Shown here one piece after another: positions 10,634-22,247 of a DNA stretch of 64,000 nucleotides. Position 1 is the stretch's first letter; each line of letters starts with the position of its first letter. The DNA lies in the NCBI GenBank assembly GCA_039654915.1, contig CM077598.1:74056041-74120040 (forward strand), given 5' to 3'. Position numbers and translations under genes: made by a program. Below the pieces are notes generated by a model. It was not told the DNA's origin and did no database searches. It worked only from the letters and a program-made list of their open reading frames with translations. Origin of the DNA: Aquilaria yunnanensis (Eukaryota > Streptophyta > Magnoliopsida > Malvales > Thymelaeaceae).

Positions 10634-13600
10634 AATGCGGAAACCATTTGGGACTATGTCGAAAGATTCAACAAAGAAGCACTGGATGTTCCCGACTTCC
10701 ACCCTAAGATTTGAATCCTCACAATGGTCGGGCTGCTGAGGAGGGACTCGTAGCTCTTTTAGGAGTTCTCAAAAAATCCTCCTGACACCTAAGGAACTAA
10801 CAATGGGAGGGCCGAAGTTTGATCATCACCAGTCCGAAGGCAATAGTCACCAACCTTGGTATCAATCCAAGGGAGGAGGTAGACTTTGGAAATCCAGGGG
10901 AAGAAAGCCAACGACATTCACCCTTCTCAACACTTCAGGGATGAAGATCCTCATGCCCTTGGAAAAGCAGGGAACTTCAGTAAAACATCTGAAGGCCGTG
11001 ACCTCAGATAACAGAAAGAACTTGTAGAAGTATAGCCAATTTCATCAGGAACATGGGCACAACACTGAGGATTACTTCCAATTGAGAAACTACATCGACT
11101 CCTTAATCAAACAAGGTCAACTTTGGCGTTACTTATGCATACGGTCGCCTAAGGCCCGGGAAAAAGTAAAAGATGAGAGAAAATGAAAAGATGAAGAGTG
11201 TGAATCTGAAAAGCATCGAACTAATCGGAGCCCCATAAAGCACCCCCGACTTTTGGCCAGGGTTATCGCAACCATAAACACTAGACTACACTTGGTTGAA
11301 AGAAAAAAGGAAGGTGAGGGGGATCGTAATGATAGGGTTCATAAACCCGATAACAAGCTGACCCGAAGTGATGGGTCGGTTATGAAGTTCCCACATGGCG
11401 ATCCTCTCATGATCATGGCAAGGATCTAAAACTGGGATGTGAAGAGGTGCTCATTGATGATGGATCAAATGTTGACGTCCTTTTCTCGCACCTACTGCCA
11501 ATCCTGGACATCTTTTAGGGTGATCTTAAATCATGACCTCACCCACCTTCGACAATGGTCCCTCAAAACTCCCAATGCTAGGATGGATTGATCTACTATT
11601 GATGCTAAAAGGTGCTTCGGTCCAGACCAAGGAATAATTCTTTCTGTCCACTATGACAAGGTTCATCATGATAGATGTCCCATTTCATATAATGCCATTC
11701 TTGGAAGATAGACGTAAGGCAACCTTCACATTCGATCAGATGTGAAATACCTGACTGTCATGTTCAAGGAAAAAGAGGGTAATGTAGAAATACTCGTTGA
11801 TCTAGCCAAAGTAAGGAAAGTGTTCATCAAAGCAAGACAGAGTCTAGTGAATGTTGACATAAAGACTTCAGGAGAGAAGAGCATGACTGGCAAAGATGCA
11901 ATGGAAAGAGAAAGAAATGATCTTGAAAGAATAGAAACAGAGGATGTAGAACTTGTCCCTAGTTGAAGTACCCTAGTGGGGAAAAAACTGGCCGAAGGTG
12001 ACAAGGAAAAACTTGTATCCCTTCTATTAAAGAACAAAGATCTATTTGCTTACTCTCTGAATGATATGCTCGGAGTATACTAGGGTATAATTCAGCACTA
12101 CCTTAAATTACGACTGGTGGTGAAGCCCGTTCTATAGAATAAGTGTAGCCGCTTGGCATATAAGAACAATTTCATTAAAACTAAAGTCCAATGACCAACA
12201 GAAGCAAGCATAATAAGGGAGGTTAAGTACCCCGAGTGGCTTAGCAATGTTGTTGTTGCCACAAAGCAAGGGAGCGATAAACCACAAATGGTGTATCGAG
12301 CTCAGTGAAGATGACATCATTTATGAAGTGGAAAAGGCCACAAAAGGACAGACTTTAGTAGACTTTATTGTTGAACAGCCTAAAAGTGGGGATGCCCCCG
12401 ATAATCTCGGCAATGAGGAAGTTGAAGGGACTTTGTATATACACGGCATTTTAGGTCAGAACACCAGGGGGCCCGGATAATACTCTGAGGTCCAGAAGGG
12501 ATGGAAGCAGCCAAAGCTATCAAGTTTTGATTCCAGGCCACCAACAATATCACAAAATATGAAGCCCTCATAGTTGGATTAAGATTGGAAAAAAGAGTTG
12601 GTGTAAAGAATCTAAAGGCTTATAGTGACTCATAGTTGGTTGTTCGACAGATAATGGAGGGGTAAGGTGCCAAGGATCCCAATCTACCGAAATACCATGA
12701 CCTAGTCACAAAACTGATCCAAGAATTTCACAATGTAAGCATAGAAAAAGTCCCTCAAAAAGAGAACATTGAAGCTAATACACTGGAAAAATCAAAACAG
12801 TAAACCAGGGTACTTGACCGCCTGAGCATAGCCATAATGGTGTTCACCACACCAAAAAAGGGGTGGAAAGACCCTATAAAGGAATACCTGATCAGTTCAT
12901 CCTTACCCCAGGATCCAGAGGAAATGGTGAAGGTCCATAGGCACTCTAGATGGTACTTCATTACTGGGGAAGTATTGTACCTGCAAGAGTACACAAATCC
13001 ACTACAATGTTGTATCAGTGAAGAAGACATCGAGACAGTCCTCATAGAAGTCCTTGAAGGAGCCTGTGGTCTCACATCAGGACTAATGCCCTTACTGGGG
13101 TACTACTTTGGCAAGGATATTTCTAGCCTACTTTAATGAAGGATGCAAGGCAATTCATCAAAACATGTGGTAAGTGACAGTGACAGGCACCCATCCAAAG
13201 AGTACCCTCAAAAGCGATAACTTTGGTTGACTATCCTTGCCCCTTCATTGTTTGGGGTATTGACCTCATTGGTCCTCTCCTGATGGCTCTTGAAGCAGTG
13301 AAGTTCTGCGTAGTTGCAGTAGATTATTTCACCAAATGGATTGAGGTGGAGCCTTTGGCAATAATTTTGTCAAAATACATCTAGAAGTTTGTCTGGAAGA
13401 ACATCATAAGTAGATTCAGTGTGTCGAGAGTGATTATAGCAAATAATGGATCCTAATTCATTGATAGAGGATTTTAGGAATTTGTAACCAACATCAGGGT
13501 AAAATTACACTTCACCCTTGTTGCCCATCCTCAAAGCAATGGACAAGTTGAGGTGTCCAATAGGACAATAAAAGATGGCCTCAAGAAGAGGTTGAAAGAA

Positions 13601-14098
13601 GCCAAGGGAAAAAGGCCAGGAGAACTCTCGAGTGTACTATGGAGTTATCAAGAAACTCCTAGAAGAGCTACTTGTAAAACAACTTTTTCACCTGTATTTA
13701 GCACTGAAGCCATTATCCCTATCGAAGTTATACAACCATCTATCAGAGTACAGGTGTTCAATAAAGAAGGGAGCAACCTCAGTTTAAGAACCAAATTAGA
13801 TATGTTTGACAAACATAGGGAGATGGCCAAACTTAAAAGAAAAGCTTTCCAGCAAAGGGTAGCCATTACTATAAACTTGCATGTCAGACCTAATGGAATA
13901 AAGGAAGGTGACCTTGTTCTCTGAAAGACTAAACTAGAATACTAAAGACCATCCCATGGTGTACTTCGGGCAAATTGGGAAGGATCATATTTGGTCCTCG
14001 AAGAAGTTCGGCTAAGAGGCTATAAACTTGGAAATATTGAGGGAGAAGAGTTGAAAAACACATGGCATTCAGAGTCTTTGAAAAAATTCGACACCTAG
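10634..14098 (+). pseudogene. Copy D gag-pol remnant with RT core deleted
   Basis: Homology to the other copies runs from late gag through the protease (DDGSNVDVLFSH near 11455-11490) and the RT N-terminus (REVKYPEWLSNVVVATK near 12215-12265). At about 12275-12290 it jumps to the end of the first RNase H (KWCIELSEDDIIYE), so the RT active site and most of that RNase H are missing. The archaeal-type RNase H (about 12430-12790) and integrase follow, with the zinc region at 13010-13190, the first catalytic Asp near 13260 and ASN for the second Asp near 13440. The sequence ends at TAG 14096-14098. Dozens of stops and shifts are present. Confidence 0.8.
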
Positions 14099-14206
14099 AA
14101 ATTTCCAAGGAAGGAGCCCTATTATGAGAAGCCTCCACAAAGAAATCACCCAAATGTGGTGATCTCCTAAGCTACCTAAAGTGTTAAAAAGGAAGCTTGC
14201 TAATGC

Positions 14207-14320
14207 AGGTTAGCCAAATATGGTAGTTTTCAAAAATACCTAAGTGATCTTGTACAAACTTTACTGAAGGAGGTTAACCAAATATGGTTGATTCCAAAAG
14301 TACCTAAGTGTTATTGTACA
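14207..14320 (+). repeat. Two-unit tandem repeat downstream of copy D pol
   Basis: Units at 14207-14256 and 14271-14320 share AGGTTARCCAAATATGG, a CAAAAGTACCTAAGTG-like part and TTGTACA, at 64-bp spacing. A weaker third unit precedes them near 14150. They lie in the spacer between converging pol and aORF (14099-14730), where the younger copies carry dyad repeats. No other feature was seen in the spacer. Confidence 0.6.
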
Positions 14321-14729
14321 TAGCAAGTTTCCTGAAATATTGCTTGAATTCTATTCTAAAACACTTAGGAAAATACTCACAACTCTCCAAAAAGAAAAGG
14401 CTAAGGTTTTGAATCCTTAATAGTATTTTCATCAAGATCGTACATGACTGAATCTGTTGGGTGTTGTTGAACCGAAGATTGTAAGTTAGCTGAAGGTGGT
14501 GAATCAACCAAAAAGCTTTGTGGCAAGCAATACTTGCCGAAGATAGTGCTAATCATGGACTTAGCCAAAATTTTTAGAAATAAGGACAATTCCATTAGAA
14601 AGGACAAAGTACAAAAAAAGACTACAAAAACAGAGCCCTTTAGGTTGTTTTCCCCATCTACGGCCTCCTCGGCATCAGCATCCTCAGCGTCATCCTCTTC
14701 ATCATCAACATCTTCAGCTGAAGAAGGAT

Positions 14730-15937
14730 GCTCAAGAAGGTTAATGATCTCCTTCTTTGACCACGGTGAGAATGGTCCTTTGGAAAGCTCTTAGGAATGA
14801 GTCATTGAGGTCAGGAAACCGTAAAAGCATCTAATGGCGAGGAAGGCTGAAACCATTTTGAAAAGTGGACTTCACCACCTCATCTATCTTGGCCTTCTTG
14901 GTTTTCAAATGCTCCACCACTTTCTTTAGCACCTCCATCTCTATCCCCACCTTGTTCTTCTGTTTCTTCGGCTTCTTCAGCTAATTAATCTTGGTAAAAA
15001 GCTCAGCATTGATTTCTAATGTCTTGGTGAAATCAGCTATGGCTTCCTCCTTCTTGTTCCAAATGACCTCCCCTACCAAACTCAATTCCACCACCTTCAC
15101 ACTGAGGTCGGATATTTTGGAGGAGCACTCATCAAGGAGCCTTCTCTGGCTCTCTTGCACTTCATCGTAAAGCTTCAGCAGGTTCTCATTGGTGATCTTG
15201 TTGAGCTTGCCATATTTCATGCATGAGTTAGTGAACATCTCCTTGTCCTTGGCCAAGCTTTCCTCTGACTGACTTGAGATGGAGGACTGATTGGTCACAT
15301 AGGCTCGAAGGTAGCCCCCGTATGCTAATAGCTGCAAGGGCAAAAGACCTAGTATGAGTTATGGCAACTTACAGACCCAAAATTTTTCTAAGTACTTAAG
15401 GTCTAAGGATTACCTAACTTGCGTGCTTGAAAATTCGAGTAGTAAGGATCTCCTCATTTGGGCAATCCTCTATCAAAGTCTGAAAAGTGGCATTTGTGAT
15501 AATGCCCCTCGCCATCTGAGGAACCATTTTCTGGCAATCCTTCAAAAATAGGCCCATGTCTTCGGTGAAAGCCCATAAAGGTTTCCTTGGCACATTATCC
15601 TTCATAATCTTCAAATCCTGAACAGCCCTCTTCCAAATGTGGTCCATCATCCACTCCACCTAAGCCTGTTCCTTTACAAAATCATGCTAAAGAACTTTGG
15701 CATCTTCACCATCAGAGTCATTGACTTCAAGCACCTTAGTAGTGATTTCTTTACCCTTCCTTCTTCACCTCTCTTCATCCTCCTCCACTGAAAACACCCC
15801 TAGTGAAGTCCCTAGGGTCTTTACAGCAATATCAGGGCTTAGGGGGATGGATAAGATCGTTGCCTCTCACAAAGGATCCACACCTTTGGTGAAATGGTCA
15901 AGACCTATGGTCTGGTCTTTGAGGGGAGGAGGGAGAG
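14730..15937 (-). pseudogene. Copy D aORF, C-terminal exons (broken)
   Basis: Minus-strand remnant. From right to left it holds the end of exon 2 (VEEDEERWRRKGKEI, 15740-15800), exon 3 (PLWAFTEDMGLFLKDC, around 15560), exon 4 with a long coiled coil (15343-14981) and the conserved tail as FQNGFSLPRH near 14850. Exon order and motifs match copies B, C and M, though sequence identity is low. Stops and shifts are present. It is cut at 15937 by solo LTR E. Confidence 0.7.
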
Positions 15938-18487
15938 TGTTACCACCTCAGAAAATGGGAGAATTACAAGTTTCATGATGGCTAAAAACCATTATATTGT
16001 GTAATTCACACCATAGTGATTAAAGTGTGGGGGGAAAAAAGCATGATCAACACTTCCTTAAAAGTGTTCCAAGTTGGTAACTTAGCATCCTAGAATAGCC
16101 TAAAGGATTGCTTGTTTGTCAAGCAACCTATGGACTTTTTTGTAAGTATTTGGAAATTTGGGTACTCAATTGCAAAACTCTCAAGAAAGAGACTTGGAGA
16201 GTTATGTGAAGGATATAAATGGTATGAAACTGATATTGGAGGACCAAATTACTCATGGAAGACAAGTTTGGACAAAGGAAACACTAAAGGCAATAAGGAC
16301 ATAAATGTCCTAGTGTAAACCTTAAGGTGTTCAAGCTTTTGACTTAAGTCTAAGGGTGGAATTGTAGGGTTATCCCACCAAGGGGGAGGCAGCCAAGACT
16401 TGATAATTAGTCAAAAATGTTGTGCACATGTGTACCAATGATTTTAAGAAAAATAAAGCATAATTAGTGAGAAAGAAAATGGCATAAAGCAAGGTTAAGC
16501 TTGTTAAGTGTGTTTTGTGCCCTTAAGCTCATTTAAGGCCATTTAAGTGGCCAAATCACTTATCCCTCTCTCATTTTCATCATCCCCCAGCCCAAGAACA
16601 TAGCCATACTACCTCCATATCCACCACACCTTCAAACTTGCAATTGATTGAAATTGAAGGCAAAAGGAAGCAATTGGAAGCAAACTAGAACTCCAAGGAT
16701 CAAGCTTGATTTTCGGCCAACCCACTTTGGTATGGATTCTCTTGCTCTCATGGGTTGTTTTCTGTATTTTCAAGCAACCATGCAGCTAGGGCAAAGCTTG
16801 GAAGAGAACCATGAGCTTGATGAACCAAGCTTAGTGAAGGGACTGCACTTATTAAAGGTTTTGTGACATAGTGTGAAGTGCACAGTGATGGCAGCAAATT
16901 TATGGGTTTCTAGAGCCCAAAAGTTAGTACTAACTAGTGTTAAAATCCTCGTAAGACCAAGCAATAGCTTGAGGGGGGCTTCCATAGTGATTTGGTTATG
17001 TTTATTATGTCCTTTATGGACTAACCTATGGAATATGCTGCTGCCACATTTCATGTGTTTGTTGTTTGTGTTTGGCTGCTGCATTTGGTTGCTATATCTT
17101 GTACATATGCATTGTGGTTTTTTTCTTTTAGTGTCTTTGGATGCAGGTTCTAATGATGGTTACATTGCCTATTGAATCCAATTGCTAGCCTTACTAAGTT
17201 TCTCAATGAAGCTTACTCCCCTCAATTCTGTCATTTCAGGTCCAGCTGAAAGATCATCTTCAAAATAACCTTTTTGGTTTCATTTTTAATCTGAAATTTT
17301 AGGTACATGAACTGCCATATGTCTAGTTAAGATCTGGAAAGTTTGGTGATTTGAGGAGCGCATTTGGTATTTTTAATGGTGGTACTTATTGTGTTGTGCA
17401 GCTACTGTCCAGCATCCTATTTTTGGAGTCCATTGTGTCTCAGGATCTCCTGTAACTTAGGGTACGTATTTAGCTGAGTTGAGACCATATTGTAGTGCAT
17501 GTATGCATGTACATGTAGTGTATGTAAAATGAGACAAGTATGTGAACATTTGAGTAATGTTTTGGCTAGGTAAGTGATGTGGTTCAAAGCTGCCTAAGTG
17601 TGAATGATGGGCTGCTTACTTGTAAATTTTGTTTTGGCCACATAAACTTGAGAAAAGAAAATAAACATAATTCCTATTTGTAATGGACATATATGGGATA
17701 GCCTTGGAGGGCTTTCCACTTGTGAATGAAGTGTCTGCATATATGGACATAATTCCTATGTGTAATGGACATATATGGACATAATTCCTATGTGTAATGG
17801 ACATATATGGACATATATGGTTTTGAAAAATTGTATGGCCAAAATGGTCCAAAAGTTGCCAAAATTTTGACTCTAGACCTAAAGTTTAATATATCCCTGT
17901 GTAGAAAGAATCTTGGTATGAAATTTTACCACACCTAGAGGACATCTAGAGGGTTAACTGGGCTTTTGAATTTCTTGATTTAGAGCCCTGTAGCCAAACA
18001 TATGACATTGTAAATTTGGCTGAGTTACTGTTCATTTGCTCAGAATTTTGTAACCAACTTAAAAAATCCATAACTTGGTCCATAGGTGGGCTATTGATGT
18101 AAAAAAAAATTCCTTGGTTTTATCTAAGTATCTACTTGATAATGGAGCAAAAGAAAATAGGGGGATATGAGGCTAGAATGATACAGTTTATTAGTGGAAG
18201 TTACAGGTGCAGTAGCTGGTCACTAGAACTTAACAAGATTGCCTAATGTGTGAAAGCCAAAACTAAGAATTGTGCTAGTGTTTTCCTTCTTAGCTACCAT
18301 AGTGTGCATAAGTGTAAATATGTTTGTTATGGTTAGACTAGTACACATGTATTTACATAGTGCTCAAGAGGGTCACTTGAGTATGTACACTAGGGTGTTG
18401 TTTTCATGACCTACAAGACACACAAAACTTGGGAGTTTAAATGCACAGTTTTGGCACCATAACTGGACTACCCCGGAATGGGTAGTA
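15938..18487 (+). mobile_element. Solo LTR E (Del/Tekay-like), inserted in copy D aORF
   Basis: About 2.55 kb, starting TGTTACCACCTCAGAAAAT, which resembles the TGTAATGCCCGGAAAAT start of LTR J, and ending GGGTAGTA where sister E' ends GGGTAACA. Flanks are GAGAG (15933-15937) and GAGTG (18488-18492), a 5-bp duplication with one change. The host aORF exon 2 continues on both sides. No protein domain was recognised inside. A short open frame at 16112-16318 has no recognisable similarity and is probably not a gene. Confidence 0.65.
17735..17820 (+). repeat. 32-bp minisatellite inside LTR E
   Basis: A 32-bp unit containing CATAATTCCTATGTGTAATG and ending ATGGACATATATGG is repeated in tandem, with a partial extra unit. 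The sister fragment E' has this segment only once (near 9288), so the array arose within LTR E. Confidence 0.8.
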
Positions 18488-19397
18488 GAGTGAGTCCTTT
18501 TTTGTCTTCGTCTTCAGCACCCCCGGAGACTACCCAGGTAGTACCTTCTTTCTTTTGACGGCCTTCTTCTTCTGCTCCCTTTTCTCAAGCTGGCTGAAGA
18601 ATAAACTTTTGTATAAGGCTACTAATTTGTCACCCACCTCTACAAAAAGGAAAATATCAGTGTAAATACTGAACAATCCAAAAGCAAAAGTTGGAAAAAA
18701 GCTTACTCTCTATAAGGGCTGAATAGGAGAGTTCGCCGCAAAAAAGCATTACCAGCCATGACTTCTTCCCTTCCACTACTCGTGCAGGCATGTTCTTGTC
18801 AGTAACATGCTCCTGAATGACCCCAATCCCCTGAGTACCTCTTCGGTCCTAAAGTTTCATATGATTAGAAAATGTGTAAGTGGATGATAAGGAGTTTGGT
18901 CTGACGAATCAGCTACCGTCCAAATACAGCTATTGAATTCCTTGAATTAAGACTCTAATTTGAGGGTAAGCAACTCCAACGGACCGATCACATCAATGTT
19001 AAGGGCCCCAAAAGCCCACTTCGTAGGCATGTCCTTCCATTTCTTGTCCACCTCCATGAAGAAGTACTTCTTCTATCATCCTCCCCAACTATTCTTAGTG
19101 TCAAAGGTGAACGTGAATTTCTTACTCCCAAATCCCTGAGGGAGCAAGAAGGCAAACCCGTCCTTCGGGACGGGATCAAGCTTATAGTTTTGCATGAAAA
19201 ACATAAAGTGAGGGCCTATTTTGAAGACCCCACACTCGCAGAGAAAGGCATTAAAGTAAGAATAAGAGTTTGGGGGTAGCTGGTTAACAATCATGCCACA
19301 AAATTGGCAAAAGTCGCACACCATCTTCAGTAGTGGATATCGAATACCCGCCTTCAGCTGAGCTATAAAGACAGTAACCTCATTATGTCGAGGGCTT
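18488..19397 (-). pseudogene. Copy D aORF, exon 1 C-terminal part and start of exon 2
   Basis: Minus strand: exon 1 sequence from 19397 down to about 18700, containing NQLPPNSYSYFNAFLCECGVF and FFMQNYKL as in the Transposase_28-like domain of the other copies, then FDTKNSWGG. An intron and the first codons of exon 2 follow (YKSLFFSQLEKG-like, about 18650-18500). It is interrupted on the left by LTR E and on the right by insertion H; the missing N-terminal codons are at 45053-45180. Confidence 0.7.
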
Positions 19398-20639
19398 TCC
19401 TAGTGGGAAGCATGCCTGAAGAAGGTAAGGTGTTTTAAATCATGTTTGGAACCTTAATTCAAGTTTACATAGCAAGAATAGGAAAGTTTAGCAAAGTTCA
19501 CTAAGTTCTAAGAAGGTTAGGGTGCTAAATGAGGTTCAGGGGCAAAATGGTCATTTTGCATCCCAACAAGTCGAGCTAGATCCCCAGTGTTGAAAATGAG
19601 TTTTTACAACCTAACTTTTAACTTTAACCAAACTTAGTTGAAATAAACAAAAAATTGACCAAGAATGATTAAGGTTCCCAAAAGAGGGGGGTTTAAGTGT
19701 TCCATGTCTAATACTTTCGTGGCTTAAGTTTTAAACTTGGTTCATAAGATGGTAAAGTGGGGGATGGCTGCCATCACCCGAGTTCATCCTTCACACAATC
19801 ATTTCTTCATCCAATTGACATCAAAATCAAGAGTTTTTGACAAAAAGAGGAGCCACCATAAGTATATAGGCCATTGGGAGCTCATTTCAAGCATAAAATC
19901 ATGGTTTTGGAGCTTGGAAGCTTGTTTCCTTCAATCCCCAATTTTTGAGACGAGGTATCTATGTGTTCTTGGATGATTTCATGCTTATTAGTTGATTGGG
20001 AGCTTGGGTTTTGGTTAGAAGTTAGTAACTTGATGTTTTGCACCCATATTTGCTTGGAACTTAGGTTGGAGTTTGTGGAACTTGGTTGGGGCAAAAGGGT
20101 TGCATAATTCTTACTTGTTACTTGGATATAAGGTAAGGGAGTTGTGTTTTCGAGTTCAATTAATGCTATTGGAATGAGTTTGCTTGATGAATTCGAGTAG
20201 TTCTAGCAATGGCATTAGTTAGTGGGCAAGGTTGAATCATGGTGGGCTATGAGGGTTGTGATGATTGGAATGTTGTTATGATGCATCATAGATTGGCTTG
20301 TGATAGTTGGTTGTGATCTATGCAACATGTTTTACATGTATGTAAGATTTGGAGGCTATCCATGCATGTTTGATATGTTTGGGAAGTGTCCAAAGTTCAT
20401 AGTAGTAAAACTAGGAAAGTTTTCTAGGTTTCACAGATTGGTGATGGGTTGCCAATGCATACCATCTCCCACGATACATCACCAATGCTGCAAAATAGAT
20501 AGTTTGTTGACAATTGTGGTGACACGTCAGCATAAGCATGTTAGTTGAATTTTCCAAGTTTTGCTAGGAAGGTCAAGTGGAGTCCTAAGCGGGTTCTTAA
20601 GGTACCTTGGGGTCTAAGCATTCTGGGGGTACTCCGAGA

Positions 20640-21380
20640 CTTTCAAAAGTCCTGTGAGACCTAGGAGTTGTCTTGAGGTTTATAAAGTTTTATGGTTACT
20701 TCTACCATAACAAGAAAACTAGTTTACAAATGATCACAACTAGGTACCACTAGCTTGCGTGAATGGTTTAAAACCCTTGGGAACCTAGCCGTGCCATTAG
20801 CCACGAGGTTGCAAGGTGAGACCTTAGTGCACCTAGTCAACAAGGTCTTTATGGCCTACTCTAGAGTAGTCCCACCATAGTGCCCCTGTAGAACATAAAT
20901 AGGAGAGGTTCAACTAGTGATTTATCACTATTTAGGCTGGCAATCTAAGCTTGCTAGAGGGTTATCGCAGTAAAGTTGAATTTTTATTGGAGGATTGGGG
21001 GGGAGGTTCTGGAGGGTCCTAAGGGTGCCTAAGGGTTGTAAATTGTACATTGGCACTCCAGAACTCCCGAAACTCTCTCATGATGTAGGGGTTTTCTCAT
21101 AGTTCTTGGATGGTAAGTAAACTTCATGAGGAAACTAGTTGAAGGGCCATAATTATACACCATTAGAAGAGGTGGAAGGTTTAGTACTGTTAAGACCTTA
21201 GTTGTACCCTTGGGTTCAAGGTCTTGATCAGGAAACCTTAGTACACCTAGTGGGTTCTTTGGGACTTAGGAACTTTCATTCCAACCATAGTTCCCCTGTA
21301 CAACATAAGGGAGGTTCAACTAGTGATGAACTTTAGTAGTTAGGCTAGTAAGCAATACTTGCTAGTAGCCAAGGCTTTGC
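20640..21380 (+). repeat. Degenerate tandem duplication of about 400 bp within H
   Basis: Two blocks share the succession ACCTTAGTRCACCTAGT, CCATAGTKCCCCTGTA, AACATAAG/GGAGGTTCAACTAGTGAT and a GCAAGCTTGCTAG-like end. One lies around 20810-20960 and the other around 21225-21370. Divergence is high. Confidence 0.55.
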
Positions 21381-21597
21381 CTTGTAGTTTAATGACTAGG
21401 TAGAAGACAAGTCCCAAGGGACTGAAACGTATGTTCGTAAGTTTAGCCTCACATTGTACAAGCTCACAACTTATTACATATGGTAATATATGTGTTGACC
21501 TTAGCATTTTCCTTACAAATGAAGATCACTTTCTTAGAATTAGAAATTCTCACTCCCTTATCTTATACTGTGCAGATTCTGGCCATATTGAGCCCGA

Positions 21598-21850
21598 TAA
21601 CCACTAAGGGTTGTCGTGGTAGTATTTTGTCGCAGGTATTTTGCTATGATAATCTTTATGATTCTAGTTTTCTTAGTTACTTGTTGGTGAAGTAACATTA
21701 CTAACTATAGTACTTTTTCTTGGCTGCAGAGGCTAGTAGTAGGTGGATAAACTTTTGCGACTCACCACTAGCACTCATCTTCAAGGTGGGAGTTAGTTGG
21801 GAGGAACTCAGTAGAGGCTTGTGCATGTTTATCCGTTTCTAGGTAATTAT
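21598..21850 (+). repeat. H internal repeat X, first copy
   Basis: Matches 44500-44755. Shared stretches include ATCTTTATGATTCTAGTTT, AAGTAAC(A)ATACTAACTATA, GGCTGCAGAG, GACTCACC and CAAGGTGGGAGTTAGTT. With copy C removed, the two copies would be about 1.4 kb apart in direct orientation inside H. Confidence 0.65.
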
Positions 21851-21887
21851 ATGTTTTCGCTGATGCCAGCAGCTGAGTAAAAGAGAT

Positions 21888-22247
21888 TGATAGCCGAAGG
21901 ACTATCGCCTCCACCTGGCCGTACTTCCTGCCACCAGAATGGCAAGGAGATCTGGCGCTACCCGAAGTGGCACGATCCGTACTAGAGGACGACCTCACCC
22001 AGGGACCTCGGGAGTACGGCAGGAGCATTTAAGGAAGCCTCTGACATGTCGCCCACAGACGTCACAAGCCGCCTCAAACGGCGCTTTGACACGCCGACGC
22101 CATCAAAGTCACATCATGGCCCGTCTCGGCTCAAGGCTCAAGGAAGCCTGCCACCAACTACTTGTCCTCTACGCCCAGACATTTAGAGAACATCCGACCG
22201 AACACGTGTCACGATTTGAACGGGCTGGACACCTCTATAAATACCAG
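21888..22247 (+). repeat. Copy C 5' LTR, twice deleted
   Basis: Compared with the 3' LTR (42543-43401), 207 bp are missing at 21963-21964, between two CCCG tetranucleotides that the 3' LTR holds at 42616-42619 and 42823-42826. The LTR also stops at about 22247, just after the TATA box, and joins RT coding sequence. The first loss has the form of a microhomology deletion. Confidence 0.88.
22203..22243 (+). promoter_or_regulatory. Copy C 5' LTR promoter: CACGTG and TATA
   Basis: CACGTG at 22203-22208 and TATAAATA at 22236-22243, 27 bp apart. Because of the deletion at about 22247 this promoter now points straight into truncated RT sequence with no gag. Confidence 0.65.

Noticed and set aside
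16363..18487. LTR start at TGTAGGGTTATCC with 15938-16362 as 3' internal sequence of an element
   Set aside because: TGTTACCACCTCAGAAAAT at 15938 resembles the start of LTR J and is flanked by GAGAG, nearly matching GAGTG on the right, which makes a simpler solo-LTR model.
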